Notes: generated by a model not told the origin, from the sequence alone. DNA of 5,662 nucleotides from an uncultured Halieaceae bacterium (GCA_938045215.1 CALINF010000187.1:1-5662), one strand, 5' to 3'. Shown: positions 1-5,434, counted from the first letter of the stretch. Numbers and translations are program-made.

Positions 1-1002
1 CTTCCGGTTATCAAGAAAACGCCCAAGGGAGCCGCTTCAACCGCTGAAGACGTCCTGGCGGAGCTGGCACTGGACTACCCGCTGCCAAAAGTGCTGCTGG
101 AATACCGCAGCCTGAGCAAACTCAAGTCGACCTATACAGACAAGCTGCCCGAAATGATCAATGTCAGCACAGGCAGAGTTCATACCTCTTATCATCAGGC
201 CGTGACGGCAACTGGCCGTCTGTCGTCGTCTGATCCCAACTTGCAAAATATTCCCATTCGTACTCAGGAGGGCAGGCGTATACGGCAGGCTTTTATCGCA
301 CCACCGAAATTCAAAATCCTGGCGGCCGACTACTCACAGATTGAGCTGCGCATAATGGCACACCTGTCCGGTGACGAGGGCTTGTTGAATGCATTCAATG
401 AAGGTCTGGACGTGCATACAGCAACGGCCGCAGAGGTTTTTGAGATCGGTCTGGATGAGGTGTCCGGGGATCAGCGACGTAAAGCCAAAGCAATCAACTT
501 TGGACTTATTTACGGTATGTCTGCTTTTGGCCTCGCCAAGCAGCTACATTTGGGACGCAACGAAGCGCAAGAGTATATAGACCGATACTTTACGCGTTAT
601 CCCGGGGTACAGGAATATATGGATCGAACCCGCGAGCTTGCTCGCGAGCAGGGCTTTGTAGAAACACTGTTTGGTCGTCGCTTGTACCTTCCTGAAATCA
701 ACGCACGTAACAAGATGCGCGCGCAAGCTGCCGAGCGTACAGCGATTAACGCGCCGATGCAGGGTACCGCCGCGGATATCATTAAAATTGCCATGTTGGC
801 GGTAGATCAATGGTTGGATTCTTCAGACACCGATGCGCGCATGATTATGCAGGTGCACGATGAACTGGTATTTGAAGTTGCCGACGACTCGGTTGAGTCA
901 ATCAGTGCGCATGTATGCGAGTTGATGTCAGGTGCCGCGTCGCTTGATGTACCTCTGCTGGTTGAAGCCGGGGTAGGGGACAACTGGGATGAGGCACATT
1001 AA
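1..1002 (+). CDS. polA: DNA polymerase I, C-terminal polymerase domain (5' end outside window)
   Basis: DNA polymerase I fills gaps and replaces Okazaki primers in the cytoplasm. The reading frame is open from base 1 and ends with TAA at 1000-1002, giving 333 residues that correspond to E. coli PolA residues 596-928 without a net gap. Polymerase motif A (DYSQIELR) starts at fragment residue 110, with the metal-binding Asp equal to E. coli D705. The O-helix motif runs from RRKAKAINFGLIYG, with K163 (K758), F167 (F762) and Y171 (Y766). Motif C is QVHDELVFEV, with D287 and E288 (D882/E883). All catalytic residues are intact. Phe at the 762 position is the usual form that discriminates against dideoxynucleotides. 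The 5'-nuclease and 3'-5' exonuclease domains lie outside the window, so their state is unknown. The downstream neighbour is an sRNA locus, as in Pseudomonas and enteric bacteria. Confidence 0.98.
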   Translation, partial: LPVIKKTPKGAASTAEDVLAELALDYPLPKVLLEYRSLSKLKSTYTDKLPEMINVSTGRVHTSYHQAVTATGRLSSSDPNLQNIPIRTQEGRRIRQAFIAPPKFKILAADYSQIELRIMAHLSGDEGLLNAFNEGLDVHTATAAEVFEIGLDEVSGDQRRKAKAINFGLIYGMSAFGLAKQLHLGRNEAQEYIDRYFTRYPGVQEYMDRTRELAREQGFVETLFGRRLYLPEINARNKMRAQAAERTAINAPMQGTAADIIKIAMLAVDQWLDSSDTDARMIMQVHDELVFEVADDSVESISAHVCELMSGAASLDVPLLVEAGVGDNWDEAH

Positions 1003-1032
1003 ACCGGCTGGTAAGAAAGACACCTGCCGGGG

Positions 1033-1060
1033 GAACTAACGCGAGTACACCGGGTCAGAA
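1033..1060 (+). promoter_or_regulatory. Sigma-E/AlgU-type promoter of the sRNA
   Basis: The sequence shows GAACTA at 1033-1038, a 16-base spacer, and TCAGAA at 1055-1060. The AlgU (sigma-22)/RpoE consensus is GAACTT, 16-17 bases, then TCTGA or close variants, so five of six -35 bases and the spacing fit. A start about six bases after the -10 element falls at 1066, exactly at the base of the first hairpin of the predicted RNA. The ersA gene of P. aeruginosa at the same locus is known to be AlgU-dependent, which supports the reading. No good sigma-70 promoter is visible here. The exact start site is inferred. Confidence 0.62.
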
Positions 1061-1065
1061 TCTGT

Positions 1066-1182
1066 GTAGCGATTGCTACAACAGTGCGGTCATTACTCCA
1101 CGGGCCGCCAACCAAGTCTCTTCCCCCAGAGACTGTAGCTGGCCTGGCTATCGATTCCCCTGTCGATCGCCGGGCTTTTTTT
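1066..1182 (+). ncRNA. ersA: ErsA-like small RNA at the polA-engB (Spot 42) locus
   Basis: I read an approximately 117-nt RNA here. Three hairpins are visible: a 5' stem GTAGC/GCTAC (1066-1070 with 1075-1079, loop GATT); a perfect 7-bp stem AGTCTCT/AGAGACT (1115-1121 with 1128-1134) with loop TCCCCC; and a 14-position terminator stem (1142-1155 with 1162-1175) with loop TCCCCT and seven T. The 35-nt linker 1080-1114 has no strong internal stem. There is no ATG on the plus strand in the transcript, and the GTG at 1084 opens a frame without a stop before the terminator, so no small protein is evident. Spot 42 (enterics) and ErsA (Pseudomonas, about 130 nt, AlgU-driven) sit in this same gap. Both are Hfq-linked post-transcriptional regulators; the AlgU-like promoter favours ErsA. 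Identity is inferred from position, promoter and architecture, not from recalled sequence identity. Targets cannot be named. Confidence 0.66.
1142..1182 (+). terminator. Rho-independent terminator of the sRNA
   Basis: The arms 1142-1155 and 1162-1175 pair over 14 positions with one mismatch (T1149 with C1168) and two G-T wobbles around a 6-base loop TCCCCT, followed by T at 1176-1182. The run of seven T followed by ATT is typical of Hfq-binding sRNA 3' ends. It would also stop any readthrough from polA before the convergent engB. In the minus orientation no T tract follows the stem, so it is not a convincing terminator for engB. Confidence 0.9.
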
Positions 1183-1208
1183 ATTGATGAGTTGTTAACC
1201 TGTCTGGA

Positions 1209-1913
1209 TCAGGCCGTATCCGGGCCCGCAATTTCTGCACTATTGTCAAATTCCCCGGCAGGGTCATCAATCACGCTGCTATCCGTGAGCCAACGATTCA
1301 ACACATTGATCAGCTCCTCGTGTCCGGTGTGCTTTAGCGCCGAGAATAGCTGAACACTCACAAGTTCTGCGTGCGCCTTAAGCGAAGAACGAACCTGAAG
1401 CAGCGTGCTTTTGGCTGGGCCTTTCTTCAATTTGTCTGCCTTGGTGAGCAGAATATGGACCGGCATCGACGCGGCTAGAGCCCAGTCCAGCATCTGTTGG
1501 TCGAAAGGTTGCATGGGATGACGCACATCAACGAGCAAAATCAGGCCCCTCAGGCTCTCCCGTCGTTGCAGATAGTTTTCCAGTTGACGAGTCCATTCTC
1601 GCTTGACCGCCTGCGGCACCTTGGCGAACCCGTAGCCCGGCAGATCTACCAGACGCTGCGTTTCGGTCAAGGTAAAGAAATTGAGCAACTGGGTGCGGCC
1701 TGGTGTTTTGGAGGTTCTTGCGAGTTTCTTGTTATTGGTTAAGCTATTGATTGCACTGGATTTTCCTGCATTGGATCTGCCCGCAAACGCAACTTCCCAG
1801 CCAGTGTCGGGCGGGCACTGGGACAGCTTGCTGGCACTCGTCAGAAACTCTGCCTGACGATAATTGGGGGCCACAGGGGCGTGTAGGCTGTCATCGGAGC
1901 CTGGCATATTCAT
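1209..1913 (-). CDS. engB: Ribosome-biogenesis GTPase EngB (YihA/YsxC family)
   Basis: EngB is an essential cytoplasmic GTPase that assists late assembly of the 50S ribosomal subunit. The 234-residue product carries the family's GTPase motifs in order: G1 P-loop GRSNAGKSS (45-53), the G2 region TPGRT (70-74), G3 DLPG (90-93), G4 TKAD (157-160) and a G5-like SALK (191-194). The flanking segment LARTSKTPGRTQL is closely like E. coli YihA. It is somewhat longer than E. coli YihA (210 residues): a short N-terminal addition and an acidic, probably disordered tail from about 211 onward. The ATG at 1911-1913 is the first of two (the second at residue 3), with only a weak AGGCGA-like ribosome site before it. 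It converges with polA and the sRNA and is divergent from the cytochrome genes, as in Pseudomonas. No clear intrinsic terminator is seen for it. Confidence 0.97.
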   Translation of the reverse strand: MNMPGSDDSLHAPVAPNYRQAEFLTSASKLSQCPPDTGWEVAFAGRSNAGKSSAINSLTNNKKLARTSKTPGRTQLLNFFTLTETQRLVDLPGYGFAKVPQAVKREWTRQLENYLQRRESLRGLILLVDVRHPMQPFDQQMLDWALAASMPVHILLTKADKLKKGPAKSTLLQVRSSLKAHAELVSVQLFSALKHTGHEELINVLNRWLTDSSVIDDPAGEFDNSAEIAGPDTA

Positions 1914-1925
1914 CGTGGGATCGCC

Positions 1926-1954
1926 TTTTTTGGCAGGGGTATCTCGTATATAAT
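1926..1954 (+). promoter_or_regulatory. Candidate promoter for the cytochrome c5-c4 unit
   Basis: A perfect -10 hexamer TATAAT lies at 1949-1954. At the right spacing (17 bases) the -35 position is only a T run (1926-1931); the better hexamer TTGGCA at 1930-1935 is too close, with 13 bases between. The promoter may therefore need an activator or be weak. A start near 1961 would leave a leader of about 70 bases before the c5 gene. No FNR/ANR-type box (TTGAT-N4-ATCAA) is complete here. Confidence 0.45.
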
Positions 1955-1979
1955 GCCACAGCTTTTTTTCGCCTTATAT

Positions 1980-1995
1980 CAATCGGTTGCGATTG
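1980..1995 (+). other. Hairpin in the leader of the cytochrome unit
   Basis: CAATCG (1980-1985) and CGATTG (1990-1995) form a perfect 6-bp inverted repeat around GTTG, about 37 bases before the c5 start codon. It may be an RNA hairpin in the leader or a DNA-binding site. No T tract follows, so it is not a terminator. Its role is unknown. Confidence 0.35.
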
Positions 1996-2021
1996 TTGTG
2001 TGGCAAATCTCCCAAGTTGAC

Positions 2022-2026
2022 AGAGG
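2022..2026 (+). promoter_or_regulatory. Ribosome binding site setting the c5 start
   Basis: AGAGG lies six bases before the ATG at 2033 and only three before an in-frame GTG at 2030. The spacing favours the ATG, which begins a normal signal peptide (MKKS). Confidence 0.7.
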
Positions 2027-2032
2027 TACGTG

Positions 2033-2326
2033 ATGAAAAAGTCATTGATACTCGCCCTGGCGGTGTTTGCAGCCGGCGCAATAGCTGAGCCAGATATGGA
2101 TAAGTACAACAAGAGTTGTGCCATATGCCACGCATCTGGAGCAGCCAATGCTCCAAAGACGGGTGACGCAGCCGCTTGGCAACCTCGCCTGGATAAAGGG
2201 ATGGATGTACTGGTAGCCTCGGTCAAGAGTGGTCTAAACGCTATGCCACCAAAAGGGATGTGCTTTGATTGCACTGACGATGATTACAAGGCGATGATTG
2301 ACCATATGGCCAAGCCTGCGCAGTAA
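2033..2326 (+). CDS. Cytochrome c5 family protein (periplasmic monoheme)
   Basis: This is a small class I c-type cytochrome that shuttles electrons in the periplasm, likely toward a terminal oxidase. The 97-residue precursor has a signal peptide (MKK, hydrophobic core, cleavage predicted after AIA at 16-18), leaving about 79 residues. The heme-binding motif CAICH is at 29-33 and the probable axial Met is M71 in AMPPKG. Cys77 and Cys80 (CFDC) match the extra disulfide typical of cytochrome c5, and the segment PKTGDAAAW is also characteristic. The start is the ATG at 2033, preceded by AGAGG. The c4 gene follows after a 36-base gap, so the two are probably co-transcribed, as in Pseudomonas. The same protein is called CycB in Azotobacter. 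Lipoprotein or membrane attachment is not seen: there is no lipobox Cys. Confidence 0.93.
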   Translation: MKKSLILALAVFAAGAIAEPDMDKYNKSCAICHASGAANAPKTGDAAAWQPRLDKGMDVLVASVKSGLNAMPPKGMCFDCTDDDYKAMIDHMAKPAQ

Positions 2327-2362
2327 GTGCTTACCCTACATAGAACTGGTTTTGGATTGAAC

Positions 2363-2998
2363 ATGAAGAAAACTCTTTTGTTATGTGGCCTGTTGGCCGG
2401 CTGGACACACGCTGTAATGGCTGCCGACCCGGTACTGACGGGTGATGCTGTTGCTGGCAAAGACAAGTCTATGCCTTGTAGCGCCTGCCATAGCGCTGAC
2501 GGTAATAGTGCGGTGCCGACTTTCCCCAAGCTGGCTGGCCAGGGTGAAAAGTACCTGGTCAAGCAAATGAAAGATATTCGCGACGGGGCGCGTCCAGTGC
2601 CAACGATGGCGGGTCAGGTCGACAATATGTCGAATCAGGACCTGGCAGATATAGCTGCCTACTACGCCAGTCAGCCGGTATCGGGAGCGCAGGCTGATCC
2701 CGCACTGGTCGAACTCGGAGAGAAAGTGTACCGAGCTGGCGTTGCTGAGCGCAGCGTTGCGGCATGTATCGCTTGTCACTCTCCCAATGGTAAGGGCAAT
2801 GCCCCCGCCGGGTTTCCTTCACTTTCCGGTCAGCATGCAGAGTACATTGCAGCTCAGCTGAAAATGTACCGCAAAGGCTATGAAGATCCCGCAGGTCGAA
2901 CCAACGATGGTGATGCCATGATCATGCGCCTGACGGCATTTGGTATGAGTGACATGGAAATCGAGGCCGTTTCAAGCTACGCAGCCGGCCTCAAGTAG
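2363..2998 (+). CDS. cc4: Cytochrome c4 (periplasmic diheme)
   Basis: Cytochrome c4 passes electrons to terminal oxidases such as cbb3-type enzymes, at the periplasmic face of the inner membrane. The 211-residue precursor has a signal peptide ending near AVMA (17-20). Two homologous domains follow: the first with CSACH (39-43), the segment FPKLAGQ (54-60) and axial Met candidate M82; the second with CIACH (135-139), the matching segment FPSLSGQ (151-157) and axial Met candidates M186/M188. Both heme sites are intact and the length is normal for the family. I chose the ATG at 2363 with a short GGA ribosome site at 2354-2356 because it starts directly with MKK and the signal peptide; an in-frame GTG at 2327, right behind the c5 stop, would add 12 unlikely residues. 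It ends just before a strong terminator. Confidence 0.96.
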   Translation: MKKTLLLCGLLAGWTHAVMAADPVLTGDAVAGKDKSMPCSACHSADGNSAVPTFPKLAGQGEKYLVKQMKDIRDGARPVPTMAGQVDNMSNQDLADIAAYYASQPVSGAQADPALVELGEKVYRAGVAERSVAACIACHSPNGKGNAPAGFPSLSGQHAEYIAAQLKMYRKGYEDPAGRTNDGDAMIMRLTAFGMSDMEIEAVSSYAAGLK

Positions 2999-3017
2999 CT
3001 CCCAAGCAGTTATCAAA

Positions 3018-3042
3018 GGTGGCCAACGGCCACCTTTTTTTT
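3018..3042 (+). terminator. Rho-independent terminator after cytochrome c4
   Basis: A perfect 7-bp GC-rich stem, GGTGGCC (3018-3024) with GGCCACC (3028-3034), has a 3-base loop AAC and is followed by eight T (3035-3042). Three A before the stem can extend it against the T run. It lies 19 bases after the c4 stop and separates the cytochrome unit from dsbA. Confidence 0.95.
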
Positions 3043-3050
3043 CGTGATAT

Positions 3051-3078
3051 GAACACGTCAGTTATTTTGTTGTCATAA
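3051..3078 (+). promoter_or_regulatory. Weak candidate sigma-E-like promoter for dsbA
   Basis: GAACAC (3051-3056), a 16-base spacer and TCATAA (3073-3078) resemble the AlgU/RpoE layout seen at the sRNA, though with poorer matches. A start near 3084 would place the leader end just before the dsbA ribosome site. dsbA must have some promoter between 3043 and 3095 because a strong terminator precedes it. This call is speculative. Confidence 0.27.
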
Positions 3079-3095
3079 CGCTACAAGAATCCGAT

Positions 3096-3099
3096 GGAG
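3096..3099 (+). promoter_or_regulatory. Ribosome binding site deciding the dsbA start
   Basis: GGAG lies six bases before the ATG at 3106. An earlier in-frame ATG at 3094 overlaps this site and has no ribosome site of its own, so the ATG at 3106 is preferred. Confidence 0.8.
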
Positions 3100-3105
3100 A
3101 AAAAT

Positions 3106-3744
3106 ATGCTAAAGCGTTTGTTGTTGCCTGTCGTCATGTTATGCGCTTCGGTGACTGCGGTTGCCCAGGGTGATCAGAGCTGGCAGGAGGGGACGCACTA
3201 CGATGTCATCACGCCAGCGATTCGCACTGCGAACCCCGACAAAATCGAAGTTGCAGAGTTTTTCTGGTATGGCTGCGGCCACTGTTACACCTTTGAGCCC
3301 CTGATTGGCCAATGGAAGAAGACATTGGCTGAAGACGTGGAATTTCGCGGTTCTCCGGCAATCTGGAACCAGCAGATGGAGCTGCATGCGCGTGCCTACT
3401 ACGCGGCTGATGTGTTAGGTGTGTTGGATACCATGAATTTAGTGGTATTCCAGGCGATGAATGTCGATGGTAAACGCCTGGGTAGTGAGGAAGAGATTGT
3501 CGAGTTGTTTGCGGCGCATGGCGTAGATGAGGCTGAATTCACCAAGGCGTTCAATTCGTTTGGTGTGAGCAGCCAGGTCCGTCAGGCCAATGCGCGCGCG
3601 CGCGCTGCAAAGATTACCGGGACTCCGGAGATGATGGTTAACGGTAAGTATCGCATCAGTACGCGCAAGGCTGGCAATCAGGCAAATATGCTCAAGATAG
3701 CCGACTTTCTTGTTGCCAAGGAACGCGCTGCTGCCGGCTCCTGA
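3106..3744 (+). CDS. dsbA: Periplasmic thiol:disulfide oxidoreductase DsbA
   Basis: DsbA introduces disulfide bonds into secreted proteins and is reoxidised by DsbB. The 212-residue precursor has a signal peptide with cleavage likely after AVA (18-20). The thioredoxin-fold active site CGHC is at 57-60 in the typical context FWYGC..CYTFEP, and the cis-proline loop is TGTP (171-174, Pro174). Length matches the family (E. coli 208). The dipeptide between the active-site cysteines is Gly-His rather than the Pro-His of E. coli and P. aeruginosa, and the residue before the cis-proline is Thr rather than Val; both positions tune redox potential and partner release. The position after cytochrome c4 is conserved with Pseudomonas. 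It starts at the ATG at 3106 behind GGAG. A (GC)7 run at 3592-3605 codes for Ala and Arg. It ends 34 bases from a convergent gene, with no clear terminator. Confidence 0.95.
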   Translation: MLKRLLLPVVMLCASVTAVAQGDQSWQEGTHYDVITPAIRTANPDKIEVAEFFWYGCGHCYTFEPLIGQWKKTLAEDVEFRGSPAIWNQQMELHARAYYAADVLGVLDTMNLVVFQAMNVDGKRLGSEEEIVELFAAHGVDEAEFTKAFNSFGVSSQVRQANARARAAKITGTPEMMVNGKYRISTRKAGNQANMLKIADFLVAKERAAAGS

Positions 3745-3778
3745 ATTGGGTCCGGCCCGCGGTAGTGGGTCGCTTCAG

Positions 3779-4396
3779 TTACATACCATTGGTGTAGGTG
3801 GCAAGGCTTGCCTTGCCGCTGGCACGTATCCCTTTGAATGCGATCGCGTATTCTTTTAGCAACTCCAGGCAGTACACAAGTCGGGCGCTGAGATAGGTAT
3901 GTGACCGTTCGTCATTGTCAGCTTCGTTGTCATTAAACACGTTGGCGGCGTGCCGAATGATCAGATGCTCGGGTAGATAGCACAAGCGGCTGTTTTTATA
4001 ACTACTGGTGCGCAGTTCGTTGACAGGATAAGCACCGCCTTCCGAAGTCGATACTGTCACAATCAGGGCCGGTTTGTGTGCCAGTTCACCGCCGCCTGCC
4101 CATAGCAGGAAAAAGTTTTTCAGTCCCGAGGGCACCATGCCGTGCCACTCCGGTGAAATCACCACGAACGCGTCGCAGCTGTGCACTGACTCACTCAGCG
4201 GGGCCAGAATCTCCTGCCACTTGGGATCTCCCGACCAGATTCCCTCATCCCAGAACGGCAGGGGATTACCGGCAAGATCATACAACCAGGTCTCATCACA
4301 CAGCTGCTGTGTTTTTAATACCGATTCAATATGCCGTGCTATGCGGCCACTCTGTGAGTCTGCTCGATGGCTGCCGCAGATAATACCTATTTTCAT
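3779..4396 (-). CDS. NAD(P)H-dependent FMN reductase family protein (flavodoxin fold)
   Basis: The 205-residue product belongs to the NADPH-dependent FMN reductase superfamily, which includes SsuE, ChrR/YieF-type quinone reductases and ArsH. A phosphate-binding loop of the FMN site is seen at residues 8-18 (GS.R..SQSGR), and the segment SPEWHGMVPSGLKNFF (81-96) matches the family's conserved (S/T)PEY.G..P..LKN motif. It has no signal peptide, so it is cytoplasmic. The ATG at 4394-4396 has AGGAA six bases upstream; the frame stays open to 4567 but that extension lies inside the upstream gene and is not family-like. It follows the cysteine synthase-like gene by 22 bases and is probably co-transcribed with it. 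Substrate is unknown: flavin supply, quinone reduction or reduction of a metal ion are all possible within the family. The second half, including the Asn/Asp/Glu-rich stretch around 152-164, is less familiar to me. Confidence 0.82.
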   Translation of the reverse strand: MKIGIICGSHRADSQSGRIARHIESVLKTQQLCDETWLYDLAGNPLPFWDEGIWSGDPKWQEILAPLSESVHSCDAFVVISPEWHGMVPSGLKNFFLLWAGGGELAHKPALIVTVSTSEGGAYPVNELRTSSYKNSRLCYLPEHLIIRHAANVFNDNEADNDERSHTYLSARLVYCLELLKEYAIAFKGIRASGKASLATYTNGM

Positions 4397-4418
4397 AGCG
4401 AGTTCCTGATGTTGAGCG

Positions 4419-5426
4419 CTAGATCTCCAGCCATGCAGGGACGGGTAGTCCCTTGTTGTGCAGGTAGACCGGGTTGAATAGTTTGCTCTGGTAGCGCTGC
4501 CCATAGTCACACAGAATAGTGACGATGGTATGTCCGGGACCCATTTCTCTGGCGAGCCGCACAGCACCCGCGATGTTCACACCGGCCGATCCACCGAGGC
4601 ACAGGCCCTCGTGCTGGAGTAGGTCAAAGATGTAGGGAAGCGCTTCTTTGTCGGAAATGGAATAGGAGGTGTCTACGTCGGCCTCTGCCACATTTGCTGT
4701 GACATGATTGATGCCGATACCTTCCATGATGGAGTTACCTTCACTGGGAGTTAGCTCTCCAGTCCGAAAAAAACTGTCCAACGATGCGCCTTCAGGATCG
4801 GCAAGACCAATGCGGATGTTCCGATTGCGAGCTTTGAGCGCACTAGACACTCCAGCCAGCGTGCCGCCCGTGCCAACCGCGCAAACGAAGCCATCCACTT
4901 TGCCATCTGTTTGTGCCCAGATCTCGGCCCCTGTTGTGTCGCGGTGAATCGCCATATTGGCGAGGTTGTCAAACTGGCGAGCCCAGACAACGCCGTGCTG
5001 TTCGCTCTGCGCGAGTTTAGTCGCGAGGCGCTCTGCTGTATGAATATAGTGATTGCTGTCGGTATAGGACGTTGCCGGTACCAGATGCAAATCAGCGCCC
5101 AGCAGCTCCAGTGAGTCGATCTTTTCTCTGGACTGGCTTAGCGGCATGACCACAGTACTGGTGTAGCCCAGCGCGTTTGCGATCAGGGTCAGGCCGATTC
5201 CTGTATTGCCTGCAGTTCCTTCGACGATGCGGCCGCCTGGCTCCAGTTCGCCGGCTTCCTCGGCGGCGCGAATGATGCCGAGCGCTGTGCGATCCTTTAT
5301 TGACCCGCCAGGGTTTAAGAATTCGGCCTTGCCAAGGATTGTACAACCAGTCGCCGCCGACGCCTGCCGCAAGTGCAATAGCGGGGTGTTACCGATCAGT
5401 TGCGTAACGTCTGAGGAGAAAACCAA
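4419..5426 (-). CDS. cysK: Cysteine synthase-like PLP enzyme (O-acetylserine sulfhydrylase/CBS family)
   Basis: This fold-type II PLP enzyme probably makes cysteine from O-acetylserine and sulfide in the cytoplasm. In the 335 residues, IGNTPL (11-16) is followed by NPGGSIKDR (38-46), with the Schiff-base lysine K44. The substrate loop TAGNTG (71-76) has Ala where E. coli CysK has Ser. The PLP-phosphate loop is GTGGT (185-189), and GGSAG (278-282) resembles human cystathionine beta-synthase more than the GISSG of E. coli CysK. The C-terminus (SKLFNP, then LPVPAWLE) is of the longer, roughly 330-345-residue cysteine synthase type. No regulatory CBS-domain pair is present. The only usable start in the frame is TTG at 5424-5426, with GGAG eight bases upstream; a stop lies at 5454-5456. 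The symbol is a family-level guess; CBS-like or other beta-replacement activity is possible. It probably heads an operon with the FMN reductase gene. Confidence 0.85.
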   Translation of the reverse strand: MVFSSDVTQLIGNTPLLHLRQASAATGCTILGKAEFLNPGGSIKDRTALGIIRAAEEAGELEPGGRIVEGTAGNTGIGLTLIANALGYTSTVVMPLSQSREKIDSLELLGADLHLVPATSYTDSNHYIHTAERLATKLAQSEQHGVVWARQFDNLANMAIHRDTTGAEIWAQTDGKVDGFVCAVGTGGTLAGVSSALKARNRNIRIGLADPEGASLDSFFRTGELTPSEGNSIMEGIGINHVTANVAEADVDTSYSISDKEALPYIFDLLQHEGLCLGGSAGVNIAGAVRLAREMGPGHTIVTILCDYGQRYQSKLFNPVYLHNKGLPVPAWLEI

Positions 5427-5434
5427 CGCGCCGA

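Noticed and set aside
544..810. Minus-strand open frames inside polA, and similar overlapping frames in the other genes
   Set aside because: They are shadows of well-identified genes, with no ribosome site or recognisable domains.
1004..1030. CCGGC/GCCGG imperfect hairpin just after the polA stop
   Set aside because: No T tract follows, the loop is long, and the right arm runs into the sRNA promoter, so I do not call it a terminator.
1084..1353. Plus-strand open frame starting with GTG inside the sRNA
   Set aside because: It runs through the terminator stem and into antisense of engB, has no ribosome site and no recognisable protein content.
2030..2032. GTG start for the c5 gene, one codon before the ATG
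   Set aside because: The AGAGG site is spaced better for the ATG at 2033.
2327..2362. GTG-started extension of cytochrome c4 by 12 residues
   Set aside because: It would put a non-signal segment ahead of a clean MKK signal peptide, and GGA at 2354 serves the ATG at 2363.
3094..3105. Upstream ATG of dsbA
   Set aside because: It overlaps the GGAG ribosome site of the ATG at 3106 and has no Shine-Dalgarno sequence of its own.
3187..3194. GGAGGGGA inside dsbA, and a similar run near 972-979 in polA, complementary to the sRNA loops
   Set aside because: Purine runs this short are expected by chance and both lie inside coding sequence away from start codons; a genome-wide target search is needed before naming targets.
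3592..3605. (GC)7 alternating run
   Set aside because: It lies in dsbA codons for Ala and Arg and is short; possible slippage or Z-DNA behaviour is not supported further.
3754..3771. GGCCCGC/GTGGGTC hairpin in the convergent dsbA-reductase gap
   Set aside because: Two of seven pairs are G-T and no T run follows on either strand, so it is not a credible intrinsic terminator.
4397..4567. 57-residue N-terminal extension of the FMN reductase
   Set aside because: It lies in another frame of the upstream gene's coding region, is not family-like, and AGGAA clearly marks the ATG at 4396.
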